DNA from: Lineus longissimus
Taxonomy: Eukaryota; Nemertea; Pilidiophora; Heteronemertea; Lineidae
Length of the DNA: 64,000 nt
Assembly: GCF_910592395.1 (NCBI RefSeq)
Contig: NC_088317.1
Coordinates: 10,852,001 to 10,916,000 of the forward strand
Direction of reading: 5' to 3'
Made by a program: the position numbers and the translations under genes. Each line of letters starts with the position of its first letter. The stretch's first letter is position 1. Of the stretch, positions 10,612-22,600 are shown in pieces. The notes beneath the pieces are model-generated. The model was not told the DNA's origin, ran no database searches, and was given only the letters and a program-made list of their open reading frames with translations.

Positions 10612-13600
10612 ACGACGGACGCAACGGTATGGGATAAGCTCACCTCTGCTAAGAGGTGAGCTAAAAACAAGTCACTAATATTAAGCGAGATATTGCACTT
10701 TTTACCTTTTCAGCCGTGGCCGCTTGGTAGCCAAGTCGAGAATCAGATCGAACCGAAATTTGGCTTCATACGTTATCTGACCGAGAGGTTCATGTGTACT
10801 AAATTTTACAGTTCCACTCAAATGGCCAATTTACACCATTTGACTGATCTCTATGACCTTGAAAAGTAGGGCAAATCAAAAACCCTTTGATATGTGATGC
10901 ATCCTTGCTAGGAGATTCTACGATAAAAATTTTAACAAAAATATGTCACTCCTACAAGAGAAATCACACTTCTAAGATTTTCAAAACTTGGCCCCTGGTG
11001 GCAAAGTTAAGAATTAGATCGGACTGAAATTCAGTGACAAAGGTCACCTGATCTTGGGGGTCCTGTGTTTACAGTTTATGTTCATAGCTCTAACGGTTAA
11101 GAAATGTGCCACTGTTTTTGAAAAATAGCATCCAAAGCGAGCATAACCCCTCAGCCTATTAAGGTTGAAGGTGAGATAATGGTGAAGTTGGCTTAGTGGC
11201 GTGGCTACTTTGCATATGGAAATTAAAATTGTGGAAACCTATTTTGAGGATGGGAGCGTGGCGGCCATATTGAATTTTGAATCGCGCTGATTTTCGAAAG
11301 GATCCTTCCCCTTACAAAACTGCATCAGGATACACCCACTAAAAATTGATTCCATCCTCCAAGCCGTTTTCCTCGAAATTGACGGAAACCGATTTCAAGC
11401 ACGTTGCCCTGGTGACCATATTGAGAATCAGAACGAGCCGGTTTTCGAAAGGAACCTTCCTCTAGTCACCCCCAACTTACATACCAAAAATGAATTTGAT
11501 CGGACGAACGGTTCTCCTCAAAATTGACGGAAACCGATTTCAAGCACGCCGCCCTAGTGGCCATATTGATAATCGAAACGAGCCTGTTTTCGAAAGGAAC
11601 CTCGCTCTAGTCACCCTCAACGTACATACAAAAAATGAATTTAATCGGACGAACGGTTCTCCTCGAAATTGACGGAAATCGATTTCAAGCACGACGCCCT
11701 GGTGACCATATTGAGAATCAGAACGAGCCGGTTTTCGAAAGGAACTTTCCTCTAGTCACCCCAAACGTACATACCAAAAATAAATTTGATCGAACGAATG
11801 GTTCTCCTCCAAATTGACGGACACCAATTTCAAACACGCCGCCCTGGTGGCCATATTGATAATCGGAACAAGCCCGTTTTCGAAAGGAACTTTCCTCTAG
11901 TCACCCCCAATGTACATACAAAAAATTGAATCCATTGTCAACGCCGTTCTCCTAGAAATCAACGGAAACCAAGTAGCAGACGCCCGCCCACCCGGACGGA
12001 CGGCGCACGTGACGACAATACCCCTCTAGCCCATTTGGGCTGAGGGGTAAAAAGGTTACAGACAACAACGACAGACACTACGATATTCACAAATTGTTGC
12101 CCTGTACAACTAACCAACTCACATTAGAACCTAACTAGGATACCTTAGGCTGAGTTCACATAAGAGTATACGCTGCATGTTTTGCAGGGCACGCAGTTAG
12201 CTTAAATCAAACAAGGTAATTTCATAATACTGGGTCACATAAGAGGGGACTATTCCAAAAGGCCGTATACCTGCGTATAGTATAGTGGGGAGCATGCGCG
12301 TTCGATTTTCTTGCAGTATATACTGTGCTGTTCGGATGTGGCAGCTGGAAATTATGAGTACAGGCGTTCTGAATTTCCCCTACTGCGATTTATAACAAGA
12401 GGCCCAAGGGCCTGGCGCTCAGCTGAGTTAATATCATTAATATCTTCCCGGTGTTTAGTTCATTATGCATGAAAATGGCATGCTCCATGGTATTTGATAT
12501 CCTTTTGCATTCACTACGGTACCAATGTTTTTGGTTGACATAATTATGCCACTGTTGGAACATTCTCATGGTTTATGGTAGATGGGCCATATGAATAAAA
12601 ACTAGCATAAGCTTTTACTCCAGATTTCGAAGTATTTAGTATGCTTCAAAAATTGGAATAGTTTAGTTCTTGTGAAAGCAAAGGATTTTTAGAAATCAGT
12701 ATTTGCTACCAAAACAAGTAAATGCTAGACTACATATGAACGAAAATGTAGGATGAACCTTTTACTTGGTAGTATAAATGTATTTTCTTGGAACCATGTA
12801 GCCTTTAAAAGTCGAAGTGAATGGTTGGTTGTTCCTCTTTGCCGGACTGCATTCACATTTTGTTTGGTGGACATGTCATGCAAGAATTGGTCAAACCATA
12901 CATCCATTTATGGAGAATCAGAGTGCATTGATTCCGAGTCATTAAAAATGTCTAAAGAATTATTCTTGGGTCATGAAGGGAAACCTGCGTTGTTTAGTAT
13001 GAAAGTGAAAAATATGACAGAGTTAAGAAAATTATGTTTTATTGAACAATAGTAAGTTTTGATTGTCTGCTTGGCTCCTTGCCAGTTAAATAACATGTGA
13101 CTATACACAAAATAGAAAACTTTGGTGGAAATTGTAAATCATTTTTTTTATCTATCAGGGGAAACAAGCTGATGATGATCAAATAAATCATTCATGAGAA
13201 ATCGTTTTGTTGCTGAAGCTTGCATGACGAAGTTAATGCTAAACCTTTTCTTGTGCTCTACTGCGCCACCGTAGTTTTCTATTTAGACCAGCGATGACGT
13301 CATTTCTGGTGATTCCCTACGCTATTTGGTATTGTACAGTATGCAATGTATTTTTTCAGCGCTGTCAGTTGCCGAAGAGAGTGCCGTAGCTCCCTCAATT
13401 TCCAATCAATTTTTATGGGAGTGACATTATTGTATTGCTTAGAATGTCTACTTTTTACTCATGAAAGAATCGTAGAACTAAAACTTAATAGGCGAACAGA
13501 ATCATGCCGATTCACTGCACATACTGTGGGAATTCTCCACTTCAAAATACATCTGCGATGTCATCGCGAATAACAGAGCATGCACTTCCGATATCGTTTT

Positions 13601-16600
13601 CACAGAAATGTGGCCAAATTTTCAAGAACTAATTTCTGAAAGTAGTCCCTAAAGACCTTACGACTACCACTGAAACGAACTGGTGATAATATCGCCTACC
13701 AGACTACCGTAGTACTAGCCCGTAGCCAGGTAGCGGGCCATCGTCATCGAGCTGAGTGTCATTGAGCTCCAAGATTATTGCACATGGATCGAGTAAACAA
13801 CATGCCGCCATTTTGTCTCCGCTTCGGTATTTCGTAGGCCGCTAAAATGCACCTTCTCAATTAAAACCAACATAATAAGGCCTCACATCGTTGATTGAAT
13901 AGGAACACCACACAAAACACAATAAAGTGGGGGTACAATCGATTACGAAGCTGAAGTGAACAGTGATTTATTCCTGGAGCTACTGCTGCTTTTTTGTGTA
14001 GCTGCCATGTTTTGAGAACTGGCAAATAGGAGATTTCATTGATGGCTGACGTCATCGGGCGGGAATTTGAATCAGCAGAAATAATTAAAAGGCAGGTAGC
14101 GCCCTCTCCTGTTAAAATTTTGAACTTTTTCTCAATAAAATAGTTTTTCAAGAATTTTATCTTAATATTAAAGCTTATTTCGACTAATTCTGCTGCTCCT
14201 AGGCCGATATAGGCCAGTTTCCTTCATGCGCTCTCGCTCGCAGGAAGGAGGTCGAATGGCGACAAATTTTGTTTTGAAAGTAGAGTTTGACCAGAAGTAT
14301 CCAGAAATGCAAAATTGAAGTCTCTAGGTCTTACGGTTACAAAATGTGCACCATGGGTTTAACGGACGGACGGACGGACGGACGGACGGACGGACTGACA
14401 GACGGACGCCACTGAGCAGCTTGTTTGACAAGCTCAGCTGACTTTGTCAGCTGAGCTAAAAAATTTATGGCGTAGAATAGGATAAGTTAGAAACAATGAT
14501 CTACCAGGTTCTAAAATGTTCTGTGGAACTCCCCAATAGAGGTCACATTTTGAAGTGCTGTAGTACCCATTCTGTTCTTTCTTTTTTTTGTCCATGTACA
14601 GTCCTTCAAAAAAGTAAATGGACACACAAAAATCAAATTTTCTTGAAAACGGCTGGTGATAAATCGATTCGGTTTGCTGCATTTGATAGGACATTTAGTT
14701 GTGCATCATGGTATCTACCACATAAAAATTAGCCATTTTATCTAATACCGACTTTTATTGATTTACAAAAGGCCCCAAAATCAACTTTTTCGTTTCCGAT
14801 TTTTTTCGTACTTTTTCTTGATAGGATGAATCACCATGATGAAAAACCCACGTCCCCATCAAGGTGATGAAAATATCTTGTGTTAATTGGTGGGAAAACA
14901 GCATTTTATGTCAAAATTTTGCACCTTGTTTATTGACTTTGGAATTACTTTGGAGAAGTTGACCATAGCCAATTATGTCAGTTTCAACATGCAGCCCGAG
15001 TGTTAATTCCTTATTGGCTGAGGTTTTGAATGGGGGTGGAAATGTTGTTAACATTGATGTATTGTAAACGCAAGGGTAAAGTAATATTGGTGAACCCATT
15101 GTCCAGCTGCCAAATCCAGGCCTGGGAGAGCTATTCATAGGCATATTAAACAAGGCCATTGAAATGGTGACATGATTCCGGTTGTCTGGGCCAGGTGAAT
15201 AATATCAAGGGGCATCTCCGCAGTAGAAGACCGGGTAACAAAACCCTTTTGCACAAATGGGTTAATAAGTTGCAGATTCAAGTGAAAACTGTGGAATTTC
15301 TTAGATATTCAATCATAACTCAACAGAAGCTTCCAGTCAATATAAAATTTGCCCCCAAAAAATGCGTGATAAAAAAGTTGATTTTGGGACCTTTCATAAA
15401 TCGAAAAAATTGACTTATAGGTAAAATAGCAAATTTCCAAGTGGTAGATATCATGATGCACAACTAAATGCCCTATCAAATGCAGCAAACCGCATCGATT
15501 TATCACCAGCCGTTTTCAAGAAAATTTGATTTTTGTGTGTCCATTTACTTTTTTGAAGGACTGTACCTCCTTAGCCTCGGCTAGTAGGTGTAGAGCCAAT
15601 TTGATCGGCGCCTAAAGATCGAGTAGCGCACGCTGTTACCCTGTGTGACTCGTCGTTTCCATAAAGTGTATAGCGAATACCGTATACTGTATACCGTATA
15701 CTTCTATGTGAACCTAGCCTGAGCCAACGCATTAGAGACTAACAGGTATACTTTAGCGTATACTTTCAAACTATGCTGCTCCCTCGAAAACTCCATGTTC
15801 TGCAAAATTGAGTAACCACTAGAGGCCTGGCGGCTTGAATAGCTACGCTGGCGGAATTGAATAGCAAGGAATGAGATGAATGACAAGAGAATGTAACAAG
15901 TAGTATATGCATGTACCAGAATGTAGGATTATGGTAGATAGGGAGATGTGGACAGACTAGATAGAATCAAGCATGGACAAATTGGGGAAAAAAATTCACG
16001 AAGGGCGTTTAGCTTAAAACAGCATTTTTAAATGCTGTTTTAAGCTAAAGCTAAACATGAAGGACCTGCATCTGTCTATTCAGTAGTTAAAACTACTGAA
16101 TAGACAGATACTGAATAGACAGATGCAAGTCCTTCATGTAAATCTTCACAGAATATAAATAGGCACTGAAACTGATTAAGGGAAAAGTTACACACATCAA
16201 ACCCTCAAACGCCCTTTATGAATTTCGCCCCTAGGGAGGATGACAGTTGTGAAAGTTTTATTTGAACTACAGTGAATGAAATAGTTGAGGGGTTCTTTTG
16301 TCACATCTGCTCTGCAATACCTCCAGTGCCTTTGCTCCAAATGTGTTTAAGCAGGTCAGCGCAAAACTGCTCTTTCAATACCTTTAGTTTGATACCATTA
16401 ACGCAACTGCCTTCCTCTAACGGTGTTTAGTTTTATATCAAGCACGGATGACACCTTTCGCATCCGTGTTTGATATCAAATTAAACACTGTTAGATATCA
16501 AATTAAACACTTTTAGAGGAAGGCACCGGTTGGTAATGAAAATGGGTTAGCACAAACATATTGTTCATTTCCTTCAGTCTATACCAACATTATAGCCAGA

Positions 16601-19600
16601 TCCCGTTAGCGAAGGTCAAAAAGCGAACCTCAGGTTGCAAAGGCAAATGCATTGAGGCCGTGAGGTTGGCGTTTCTCTTTGAATTGCCCGATGATGTTGT
16701 TATTAGGGTAATCAGGCGTGATCAGAGATTAGCGCAATCTAGCCTAATCTCCTATGGCATGTCTTGCTGACCTACCACAGCAGGTGTTACGGAATTTGTT
16801 ACTCCTGCCTGTTAGTGGCACATCATCTGACAAAATCAGAGTGTACTCAATGTAGGCCTAATGGCAATGCTTCAGATGAAGACCTGATCGGTCCTGTCGG
16901 ATGCTTGTTTCTATATTGCAATATTGTAGTTGATCAAAAGATGGCATTAATTCTAGTTTAACCCCGTGTGTCTGCATTGGTGCAGGATGTAACTGCTTTT
17001 TCGGACTGTTTGTTTATAGTAGGCCTAGTTCGCTGAAACACATAGCCTTACGTGAACGGGACCACATGAACAAGTCATTTGAAAATGGGCCTTAACAGGA
17101 CTGGTCTATCATGCTAGTGTTAAGGCTCGGGAAACTGATCCCATTTATATCTCTGCCTGATTTCCACAGGCAGTTGTAAAAAAGTTTTGGACAAAATGCC
17201 TGTGGAAATCGCAAGACACGCGTGGCAAATCGGTCAGTGTGCGGAGGCCTTGGCCGAAATTAGCTAAACACTCCAGTCCAACGCCTTGCCCTGTATTATC
17301 CTATACATTTTGTGGTCGTGTGAGTACAGTACTGTACGGCCCCATGTCACCCACTTCCCTGCTTCCCTCAGGATGATCAGTAACTTCAAAGGGACTTTAC
17401 ATTGGAGGTCTCAACCATCCAGACGGAGTTCTACTACATGTAAGTCATGCTGAAAGGGTGGATGTCGTCCTGGGTGCCGACAAATGGTACCCAAGTTCGA
17501 GATCGACTGGACAATAAGCACCCAGGGTGCCATTACACTAGACAAACAGCACCCAGCTTCTTCTTCTACACTTTTTCTATACCTACAACCGAGGTTGGCC
17601 CCACGCTCACGGAGGTCACGTGTCACAATAACCACCATATCGACTGATTGTCAAGAAAATATGCAGAAAATCCATTCATTTTGTCATCACACAATTTTTC
17701 ATTCTCTGAATATATATCCCTCCTACATACCTTTTCTGAATAAATCATCCGAAATGTGCTTTCAAAGACCTATAGGCCTAAACGCGTTTTTTGCTATTTA
17801 TCTGTTCTTTTTATTTCGCGCATTGCTAATGCCGCAAGTACCACGGCACGAGATAAAACGATATTGCAAGAAACGTCCTCGTCCCCAAGATCCGTAAGCC
17901 AGGCAAAAAGAAGCTGGGTGCTGTTTGTCTAGTGTAATGGCACCCAGGGTGCTTATTGTCCAGTCAATCTCGAACCTGGGTACCATTTGTCGGCACCCAG
18001 GACGACATCCACCCTTTCAGCGTAAGTGACCGTAGCACAAGTGCTTGAGAACATGAGAAATGAAATATGCCATGCGTGTTTAATACTTTGTTAGGCTGAG
18101 GACATTTTTAATGAAATAAGACGAAATGGCCCTTTGACCCCCTCCCCCAAACGAAAAAAAAACGTGTTTCGCATGTCCTCAAGTGCTACAGTCCCTAAGG
18201 AGCTGCTCTGCACCTTCAGCAATAATGCAGGAATACATGTATGAAGCAACACTTGCTCTTTTACATTTCCAATGTCAAAAGGAATGCGACGCATTGAGGG
18301 ATTCGCTATTCTGCATTCCAAGTGCCACCGCATGAAGGGTAGGCCTGCGAAGGGAGGAGCCACCATAACCAGTTGGCAGCATTTCTAACAATCATTGAGG
18401 AGGAGCTGTTCTGCATCCCTGTCATCATGACGAGATGGAGACGGGGGGGGGGGGTGTATCATCCGTCCCTGTTTCCTCTCGACAACGGGAATGTTTTACA
18501 GAAGAGTCCCACACTGGATGAGTCAGCATCATCCTTGGGACAGCTCTTCCGCATTACTGTCATCATAAGATGGGGGAGGGGGGGGGCAGTAACACCTGCC
18601 CTGGTTTCCTCTGGATGACAGGCATATTAAAGACGAGTCCCATGGGAGGAGTCATCAACATTCAAGGAGCAGCATTTCAGAATCTTGAGGAGTAATTCCG
18701 CATCCTTGACATCATGAGGAGATGTGGATGAGAAAAATCCCGCCCTTGTTTCCTCTGGGTGACAAGCAACTTTTACTGAAGAGTCCCGAATGGAAGGAGT
18801 TGCAAGTGATTTGATAGGATTCCCCATGGAGCGCTTATGAATAATCAATTTCAATCTTTATTTGTTACAATGATATTCTAATGAAGAAGTCAGCCAATCT
18901 ATACTGCATCTGGACAATTTCATTATGAAACATAGAATGGTGTTGAATAATAAGGATGCTTACCTGAAGAAAGTGATCAAGATGTCAAATGGTGTTTTGA
19001 AACTTTCATTTGACTCCATAGCGAAACGACTGATGATTCAGTCCAAATCAATCCCCTATTAACCGGGGTCAGAATTATGCTATGACTGAGCCATTCGAAA
19101 TGCTGACACCATGGCGACATCCTGAAAACTTGGCTTCAATGACCAATCCACCTCCTCCACTTTTGGAAAGTTGGAAAGGGAACATACGCAGACCTAATAA
19201 CGTTTATAACATGTAGATGGTCTCATCAATCCGGAATGTGCCGTTTTTAATGAAATGTTGACCGGTTCCTAGAGTCTGTTTGGGTCGGACAAATAGTATT
19301 TAATTAATGGTTGTGGCAGTGAGATTTGATTGATCTTTGATTATTATTCAAAAGTTACACGATATGCCAATGTCAAGTCTGTGATAACAGGGAGTAATGC
19401 CATAAGTGGACGTTCACATGCTGGACTCGGCCTACGCAATGTTAGCTTATAAAATTGGTGAAAAGTAGTTTCGTAAACATCGATAAGCAGACCTAATAAT
19501 ATTGACAGTCTTATGAATTAGTAGGGAAAATTTGTTAAAAGTCGGACAAAATAAATTGTGAAAAAGTTATAAAATACGCTAACATAATAATAACCCAAAA

Positions 19601-22600
19601 ATCAAAATCAGTGGTCCATTCCCATTATTACCGGCCTGATGGTTTAGAATGACATCATAAGCAGCCTGTCAAGCAGGTCAAGATTAATTATTTCTTTCAG
19701 AAGTAACCTGCTTAATGCCATTTTATACCTGTAAATAGGTTACCGATAGACTCAGGAATGCAAGATAATTTTCAAAAGCCACTATTGACATTCTCCCAGT
19801 GCTAACACATAAAAACAATGGATCGTCGTCCGCTTGTTGTAAAAATGATCTGAAGAACGATTCTTTTATGAAGCCGATGTAAAAGTAGAAAGTGTTCCTC
19901 CTGGAAAAAGTGTCCGGGACTATTTATGGCATATGGTTCTATAGAGGCCATGACCGTCAATATCTCCAGCGCATAATAGAATCCTTTGTTCCCGAAAAGT
20001 TTATCCTAGGACATTTTTTAACGTCTACACCGGCACCCCATTCAGCCATGTCAGCAACACATTGAGTGCATTCGATCTAATCCACTAATCCACATACCCA
20101 TATTGCACCAAGGGTAATGAACCCAGTAAGACAGGTAAACCTAACACAGCAGGTGGTGTCTGTGGTGCAATAGCAGATGTCTAGGAGGAAGGCCACGGAG
20201 TGCAATCAATCAGCTTATCTGACCTATTGTAAACATCCAGCTGAGAGGCATTCCACCTATTTCGCTCAACTTTGGCTAACGGGGTCTGGCTGTCATGAAA
20301 CACGACTACTTTAGCTATAACAGTCTTAAATAATAATATAATATAATAATAATATTTATCAAATGAGAGTGCAACAATAACGAATAAAATCATTTCCTAA
20401 GCACTTTACCAAAGATAATATACATATAAAGATGTAAAATAAGTGTGACAGAAATAAAAGAAGTAGATTTTAGTACATTATAAAAGACAATTTTTGACAT
20501 TTTTTGATAAAAAAGTTGACTAGACATTACTAAAACATTTTATAAAAAGCTGAGTTTTTAGGCATTTTTTTAATGCATTGGTGTCCGCAAGCTCGTGCAA
20601 AGAGACAGGGAGAGAGTTCCACAGCCTGGGAACCATCACACCAAGACTCTGATCCCCCATATGACCCCTTGGAACGTGAAATGGAAAGAAGCCATGAATC
20701 ATCTGAGGACCGAAGCCCACGGGACGGCACACGCAGGCTGAGCAACCCTCTCAAGTAGCTGGGACTATCCTCCTGATGCAATGATTTGTGGGTAATCAGG
20801 AGGACCTTGTACTCAATGCGCCAACTCACGGGCAACCAATGCAATTCCTTTAAGACAGGTGTAATATGATCCCGCCTCTTGGTCTGGGTGAGAAGTCGAG
20901 CTGCAGCATTTTGTGCTTTTTACAGCCGATGTGACTCAGAATGTGGCAGACCAAGAAGCAGGCCGTTCTGAAAATCGAGACGGGACGTAACCAAGGCATT
21001 TATTACACGGGCACATGAGGACCTGTTTAGATAACGCCGTATCTTGGAGATTCGACTAATCTGACAGTACACTCCCTGAAAACACCTTGAGACCTGCATG
21101 GACATACACAATTTTTTGTCGGAAATGGGCACCAAGGTTTCGGACATGAGATGATGCCGAGACAGAGGTTGACCCAATCTGGATATTTGGCAAAGGTTCC
21201 AATTTGGCAAGCTGGCGATTTGGCTCGATAATCATGAACTCCGTTTTATCGTCATTGCCCTTGAGGTGGTTAGGCTTCAGCCATTTCCTTATATCCCGTA
21301 CACATGCCTCAGCCTTTGTAATCACTTCTCCTAAACCTTCCGGAGTGAACGTAAACATGTCGTACAGCTGTATATCGTCTGCGAAACCATGACGATACAT
21401 ATCATGATCACTGATGACTGTGCCATGCGGCTTAATATAAAGAGAGAAAAGTAACGGACCCAAGACAGAGCCTTGCGGCACTCCTGAGAACAAAGGCATT
21501 GGATCAGATTTCTTCCCATCCACCAAAACACTGTGACTCCTGGCTGACAGGTACAACCTGAACCAGTCCAGGACTGTGCCCTTGACACCATAGTGACTCT
21601 CATGGCGAGAGATAAGAATATCATGAAAAATGGTGTCAAAGGCAGCCGACATGTCCAGGAGGATGAGAATAACCCCTTTCCCGCTATCTAGAGCTGCATC
21701 CATGTCTGCCTTTATTCTCAGAAGCGCCGTTTCGGTACTGTGGCCTGCTTTATAGGCAGATTGCAGTGGGTCATCGAGGTCATGAATTTCGATATGATCA
21801 AGAAGGTGTTTCGCAACCACCTTCTCCAAAACATTCCTCTTCCTTCAGTGCAAGGACCGCTGAAAGTAGCATAGCCTTGTTATGAAAGAAGTTAGCAAAC
21901 CTATTTGCTAGCTCTCCACTGTCACCTGCATCAGGAAGCTCACCACCATTGTCTGCCGACAAGAAACCCTTCACAGTCTTGAACGTTTCACCTGAGTTCT
22001 TGTAGTCAGCTATCTTTAACAGAAAAAAACACCTGTTTTGCCTGTTTGATCAAGGCTATGACATGTTTGCTCTGATCGACAAAACATTTGACGGTGGACC
22101 AATCGGTTTTCCTAAACTGCCGTTCTAGCCGGCGGCGCACACGAGGTGCTTGATGAATTTCATCGTTATACCATTGTTTTTTAGTCAACCCTTTCATCCG
22201 CACATTTGTCACAGGCGCATGTTTGTCAAGAACGATGGATATCAGTTCATTGTAAACAGTTATAGGACAATCCAACATGGCCCAGTTGTTTGGGCTCACC
22301 ACAAGTTCACTGATTCCGATGAAAACGCTACAGTGTCAATTTTCCTCAGTTTGCGGGCTTTGCGATTCACATGCGCAGGTTTAATTTTAAACACACCGAG
22401 CAAGTCAAAGAAAACAGGATAGTGGTCTGAAATGGCCTTTAAAGGGTCAACGCTAAAACTTGGCACCGTGCATGAAGACTTTCGAAAGATTACATGATCT
22501 AATGTATTGCCCGAGTTATGAGTGGGTTTGTCCACAATCTGAGTAAAGCCATGCCTGGACAACAGTTCGAGGTATTTGATTGCCTCGGGATCTTCCTTGC

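Larger units (their letters stand above)
12148..15719. mobile_element. PIF/Harbinger-like MITE, split by two later insertions
   Basis: Terminal inverted repeats: left GGCTGAGTTCACATAAGAGT, right (inverted) GGCTAGGTTCACATAGAAGT, both continuing as ATACG. Flanking trinucleotides are TTA (12145-12147) and TGA (15720-15722), close to the TWA duplication of PIF/Harbinger. Without the family I element (12395-14460) and the mariner-like element (14599-15563), the remaining body is about 0.5 kb with no coding capacity. Superfamily assignment rests on the end motif and the 3-bp flank, one base of which differs. Confidence 0.6.
16588..20297. mobile_element. 3.7 kb inverted-repeat DNA element inserted in family III copy A
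   Basis: The ends are CATTATAGCCAGATCCCGTT and, inverted from 20297, CATGACAGCCAGACCCCGTT. The uninterrupted sequence ATACCAAACACGACTAC at about 37657 in copy B shows both flanks joined, so this is a true insertion with little or no target duplication. Its interior contains the foldback element 17450-18020 and the minisatellite 18190-18860. The rest (16630-17449, 18021-18189, 18861-20230) has no recognised genes. Superfamily unknown. Confidence 0.7.

Noticed and set aside
9530-10665. Family II as a canonical Helitron
   Set aside because: Ends are TGAA and GCTAAA within A runs, not 5' TC and 3' CTRR at an A-T site; at most a Helentron/DINE-1-like relation is possible.
9530-10665. Family II as a SINE with poly(A) tail
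   Set aside because: No tRNA, 5S or 7SL-like promoter seen, 5' end is a palindrome, 3' end is a perfect hairpin, and no clear target duplication beyond A.
17484-17986. Similar peptides on both strands (FEIDWTIST...[12 protein letters not shown])
   Set aside because: They are the two arms of the foldback element, not genes.
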